Below, piece after piece: positions 61,101-64,000 of a stretch of 64,000 nucleotides of DNA (the stretch's first letter is position 1; each line of letters starts with the position of its first letter). Made by a program: the position numbers and the translations under genes. This DNA is from Naumovozyma dairenensis CBS 421 (taxonomy: Eukaryota > Ascomycota > Saccharomycetes > Saccharomycetales > Saccharomycetaceae). Below the pieces are notes generated by a model. It worked only from the letters and a program-made list of their open reading frames with translations, did not search any database and was not told the origin of the DNA. The stretch lies in assembly GCF_000227115.2 (NCBI RefSeq), contig NC_016482.1, forward strand, positions 1,116,001 through 1,180,000, written 5' to 3'.

Positions 61101-64000
61101 GAAGTCTTTGATCAAGATGTTAATATGGACATGAAAATGCTTAAATTAATATTGACTCCCAAGTCATTGTTGACGTTACTTAACTTCGCCATCTTTACGT
61201 TTACAGATCCAAACGCACCCGAGATACCCGCCGATATGCTAAGACACAACTCAGAAGATACAGAACTTGGCCCACAAAAAATAAATCTGCAGTTAAACAT
61301 GGAAGGTATGTTAATTATTTTCAACGACGAGTCTATCAAATTAGCAACATTAACCCTATCCGCGGGTTCCTTTGAAATGTATTTACTACCAGAAAGTATG
61401 AACCTCAATCTTAAATTAGATGGGTTTGAGCTGACTGATGAGTTGAATGAGAGTTTTGAGCGGACTTCTGTATTTAGACAATTAGTTTCAATGGATGGTA
61501 AGAACTTGGCCGAATTGAATTATCAGACTTTTGATTCTGCCACGAATGAAAAGGATTATAATTCTTTTTTAAAACTTGTGACTGGTTCCATGCATGTAAA
61601 TTTCAACGAATCGTCATTCCAAAAGTTAATGAATTACTTCTATAAATTTCAGAAAATGAAAACGTTCTTCGATAGTGCTAGACAAGCAGCTTATAATCAG
61701 GCGCCTTCAATCGAAACTGTCAATGATATGAAAATGGATATTTTAATAAGCGCACCGTTAATTCGGTTTCCAAAAATATCTAATAATGGGCCCAATAATG
61801 AAATTGACGTTTTCGAGATCTATTTAGGTGAATTTTTTGTCAAGAATAACTTTATCACAAATGCAGCAAAAGTGAAAACCAATAATATCCGCACAGGAGT
61901 TCGAGAAAGTAGGATGTCTTCAATACTAAATCTTACAAATGGGGAAGAACAGCACTTATATATGGTCCATAACATGGCATTAATATTTGACATTATCCAT
62001 TCCCAAGGTGTGGGTGAGAATCTTACAAAATTTAATATTTCGAGTTATTTCGACCCATTAGAAATCAAGGCCACAGAATTACAGCTTGCATATTTAGTTA
62101 ACGTTATAAACGCTGTCCAAAATACCTTCACAGCTACCGACGATACTGTGATCAATTCCCCTGAGGAAAGCTTTTACGCCAATGTTGACGAAGGTATATC
62201 AAGTTCTGCAGATATTAATGATAATACGCCATCATTATCCACCCAACCTGCCATGGAAGAAACGAAGAAAGATATCGAGTTCCATTTTACTGCGCCAGAA
62301 ATAGCATTGACATTTTTTGAGAAAACTCAAGATAATGTAACAGTGGATGACTGTAGCTTGACGAAGATTATGCTTCAAGATATAGGTGTAGCCCTTCACC
62401 TAACGCCAGACAGTGAACTAAAGGGGACATCACATATTACCTCATTCACATTGGAGGATACAAGAAATATCGAAGGTAATCATTACAGACAGTTGATTCA
62501 AAAGTCATCAGAGCAAACACATCAGTTTTTTGCCAATATATCGAGACAACGGATAGAAAATGGGATGCTAACGAGTATATTTTCCACCATCAGTAGCCCA
62601 AAGTTTATTCTGGCAATGGATCATGTCATCGCACTAAAGAATTATGTAAACTCCGTCAATAAGTTGACTACTTCTGATGTTCACAAGCAAATAAAGGTAG
62701 ATTATGAATCGAACAATATGCTTGAGATAGAAGAATCATCATCTCCTTCAAATGATAAATTCCAGTACTCAATTAATATTATCGACACATCAGTTATTTT
62801 ATTAGCAGATCCTACTGATATCGACTCAGATGCTGTTGTGTTTAGCGTTGGACAATTCTTGTTGGCTGCTCAGAATCTCACAAACATTTCTGCAAATAAC
62901 GTCGGTCTCTTCTTAACTAAGCTGAATTCTGAAGATGATTATAAATTGAGAGTGCTAGATGACTTTTCTTCTTCCTTAACAATCGATCAACGAGATTCCA
63001 CTGCCGAAAAGCTTTTGACTCTAATCAATTTTTCAATAGAACCACTTATTATGCGTATCTCTTTGAGAGATATTAGGCTAGCTATGTCGATTTTTAATAG
63101 AGCAGTATCCTTATTAGAGGAGAAGACAGCAGATTCGGAACAGGCAATTGTGAAGGAAGAGGAACCGATCTACGAACATTTCTCGAAAGAATTTGAAAGG
63201 AAATTGTCTAAATATGCACCGAGTCTTTTAAGCTCTATTAGCTCCATATCCAAACCTAAAATTAAACCGGCCGCGCCAGATATAATTTTGAGAGCGGAAA
63301 AGTTTGAAGGTGACATTGGAGGGTTGAGATTGATATTGATGGGAGACGTCCACGAAATGCCCATTTTTGATTATAATGTAAATTCATTTACCATTTCAGC
63401 CAAAGATTGGTCCACCGATCTTGATGCTATATCCACTTTTGAAACTTATGTTAATGTATTTAATTACTCCAGGTCAAGTTGGGAACCATTGGTAGAGGCT
63501 ATCCCAATATCTATACATTTATCAAAGGGTGTCAACCAGGAAGCTTCCCTGATATTAGACGTCATATCCAGGAAAATAGCAGATGTTACTTTATCCTCGA
63601 GGTGTATATCCATGTTGTCGCAAATACCGCGTTCTTTAACGGCGGATGTTGATTTGACATCAAGAGGTTTACAAAAACCCTACTTACTGATCAACGATAC
63701 AGGGTTTGATTTATCAGTGTGGATAAAAGCAACGCAAAATACAGAGCGAAATGGTTCAACAGTCCTAAAGAATGGAGAAAGACTACCTTGGGAGTTTGAA
63801 GATTGGAAGAACATCAGAGAAAAATTGGATACAGATAACAAGAAGAGCGTATTGGGCGTTTCCATTTTAAATTCCAACTATACAACCACTTTATCGATCG
63901 ATGCGACATATGAAGGAGAATTGTTACATTTATTGAAACCTGCGGTAAATCATGTCCATAACAGGATCATTACAGAGCTAAAATGTGCTGAAGATAATAT
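58119..64000 (+). CDS. VPS13: Vps13 lipid-transfer protein, 5' part (cut by window end)
   Basis: Open from the ATG at 58119 to the window end: 1960 residues of an expected 3,100 or so. The first residues, MLESLATTLLNRLLGSYVEN, are the chorein N-terminal domain that binds the donor membrane, followed by the WSGDARLENLKLRKDCLD block. The long middle belongs to the repeating beta-groove (RBG) lipid channel. Near residue 1850 PYLLINDTGFDLSVWIK marks the start of the adaptor-binding VAB region. Vps13 moves bulk phospholipid between organelles at contact sites (nucleus-vacuole, vacuole-mitochondria, prospore membrane). No frameshift was noticed; the reading frame was checked at both ends. The stop codon is beyond the window. 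Confidence 0.97.
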   Translation, partial: MLESLATTLLNRLLGSYVENFDPAQLKMGIWSGDARLENLKLRKDCLDRLELPIDVKYGVLGKLILNVSWSNLKNKPVKISIEDCYFICSPRTKLSYNTQEQIERDLRLKLSKLAEWELANRVKSSNDSQPSSSSQQQQNNNDTSFTQSLVTKIIDNLQVTIKNIHIRYEDMDSVFSKDPCAFGLTLKQLSAVSTNEDWEPSFIELTQIITHKLLTLDSFSAYWNTNATSLLEDEMIPEITFENLKSEISNNTSTNSENNSETDNQRISYNEYLLNPIDAEGKLIVNKAGTTKERPHTDLELSCNEFGVSLNDSVYASLLYSITEIHLNSITQKYKVNRPEYSVDENPSGWFKYTALCILQEIKEKKQMWTWDNIKKKGEQRRAYVDLWIEKLKLKSIDNTLPDMEKENQLQELHKQLNYDEIVMFRLIAKRRYAKEKLENADSGDSTAVTDASHGTKGRWISSWWSGNANEPATDLIISEEEKKELYDTIDFKENQTPLADIQIPRDWTTFKLTGILNKGFFAIKRQSFEVPLGEIIFENCELNFLQRLDSFKTSFKLQEFKLKDGSPNTLYKYIISAKDITKSEDDSDNEESSGQPLLDATFESNPLDGIAHSNLNIKLRGMTIFYHVHFLTEVINFFTPPKQHLESMVALLGAAESTIGWTNQSRMGIETILEEHKTVNLMLDLQSPLVVVPLDPHVWETPCAIIDAGHISVASQVVPKNKINELKDMEAEEYERMDANEISRLMYDRFKVSSQDTQVIIGSNLQSLLSSLNDQETLDNLNILKKMSLDIILDTLILGKALQLPKLRLSGHLPKLLLSLNDYQYKMMLQLLDKCVLSLFDYNKESDYTTPIVNVDDVEAAEQSRLNDSLQALSTMSELEILQKMIEIQFKVDFIQISLLKCTTPETMGCNKLIDVIGKSLNFTFSKNIKGINLVTTVHSLTIEDFIERSDNPEFKYLVSSDSDNISTKSNHLFTLRYKRVGRIVSYNSKLIEVFDQDVNMDMKMLKLILTPKSLLTLLNFAIFTFTDPNAPEIPADMLRHNSEDTELGPQKINLQLNMEGMLIIFNDESIKLATLTLSAGSFEMYLLPESMNLNLKLDGFELTDELNESFERTSVFRQLVSMDGKNLAELNYQTFDSATNEKDYNSFLKLVTGSMHVNFNESSFQKLMNYFYKFQKMKTFFDSARQAAYNQAPSIETVNDMKMDILISAPLIRFPKISNNGPNNEIDVFEIYLGEFFVKNNFITNAAKVKTNNIRTGVRESRMSSILNLTNGEEQHLYMVHNMALIFDIIHSQGVGENLTKFNISSYFDPLEIKATELQLAYLVNVINAVQNTFTATDDTVINSPEESFYANVDEGISSSADINDNTPSLSTQPAMEETKKDIEFHFTAPEIALTFFEKTQDNVTVDDCSLTKIMLQDIGVALHLTPDSELKGTSHITSFTLEDTRNIEGNHYRQLIQKSSEQTHQFFANISRQRIENGMLTSIFSTISSPKFILAMDHVIALKNYVNSVNKLTTSDVHKQIKVDYESNNMLEIEESSSPSNDKFQYSINIIDTSVILLADPTDIDSDAVVFSVGQFLLAAQNLTNISANNVGLFLTKLNSEDDYKLRVLDDFSSSLTIDQRDSTAEKLLTLINFSIEPLIMRISLRDIRLAMSIFNRAVSLLEEKTADSEQAIVKEEEPIYEHFSKEFERKLSKYAPSLLSSISSISKPKIKPAAPDIILRAEKFEGDIGGLRLILMGDVHEMPIFDYNVNSFTISAKDWSTDLDAISTFETYVNVFNYSRSSWEPLVEAIPISIHLSKGVNQEASLILDVISRKIADVTLSSRCISMLSQIPRSLTADVDLTSRGLQKPYLLINDTGFDLSVWIKATQNTERNGSTVLKNGERLPWEFEDWKNIREKLDTDNKKSVLGVSILNSNYTTTLSIDATYEGELLHLLKPAVNHVHNRIITELKCAEDN

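Overview
This is nuclear DNA of a budding yeast of the family Saccharomycetaceae, related to Saccharomyces. It is AT-rich with compact, almost intron-free genes. Nearly every large ORF is recognisable as a Saccharomyces cerevisiae homologue, and the two tRNA genes are close to or identical with those of S. cerevisiae. Long Asn/Ser/Asp runs, several solo-LTR families, N runs and a probable homopolymer frameshift suggest a draft assembly of a genus such as Naumovozyma, Kazachstania or Tetrapisispora. The exact species is not determined.

Left block (1-12,650) has the gene order of S. cerevisiae chromosome XIII around YML058W-A to YML061C, inverted. It starts with two small Hug-domain genes in tandem (HUG1/DIF1-like ribonucleotide reductase regulators), followed by a PEBP-family carboxypeptidase Y inhibitor homologue (TFS1/YLR179C-like) that is absent from this place in S. 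cerevisiae. Then come NTE1 (phospholipase B), OGG1 (8-oxoguanine glycosylase) and PIF1 (DNA helicase). The HUG-like genes have X-box-like sites upstream, as expected for Rfx1/Crt1-controlled damage-response genes.

The middle (12,650-23,380) is repeat-rich: a direct repeat pair of about 0.9-1.0 kb with an assembly gap in one copy, an intron-containing tRNA-Phe, a tRNA-His, and two LTR families arranged as an imperfect palindrome. Next is a three-RRM RNA-binding gene (RIE1-like) with an apparent frameshift. This zone joins two regions that lie on different chromosomes in S. cerevisiae, so it is a rearrangement breakpoint marked by tRNA genes and LTRs.

Right block (23,380-64,000) follows S. cerevisiae chromosome XII left arm, YLL026W to YLL040C, in order and orientation: HSP104, ISA1, TPO1, FRA1, the YLL032C homologue, IRC19, RIX7, GRC3, a PRP19 fragment, UBI4 and the 5' part of VPS13. 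Differences from S. cerevisiae are TAF2 inserted between TPO1 and FRA1, no GPI13 after FRA1, a WSC-family stress-sensor gene inserted after GRC3, and no ENT4 before UBI4. The most striking local feature is a PRP19 gene that ends after its U-box and coiled coil, with no WD40 domain; two solo LTRs of one family lie just downstream, one with a perfect 5-bp target duplication.

Regulatory logic is readable at several genes. HSP104 has a perfect three-unit heat-shock element plus a stress-response element. RIX7 and GRC3 (ribosome biogenesis) carry RRPE and PAC motifs. UBI4 has a heat-shock element, a Reb1 site, an E-box and a TATA box. Reb1 sites (CGGGTAA) recur in many intergenic regions.
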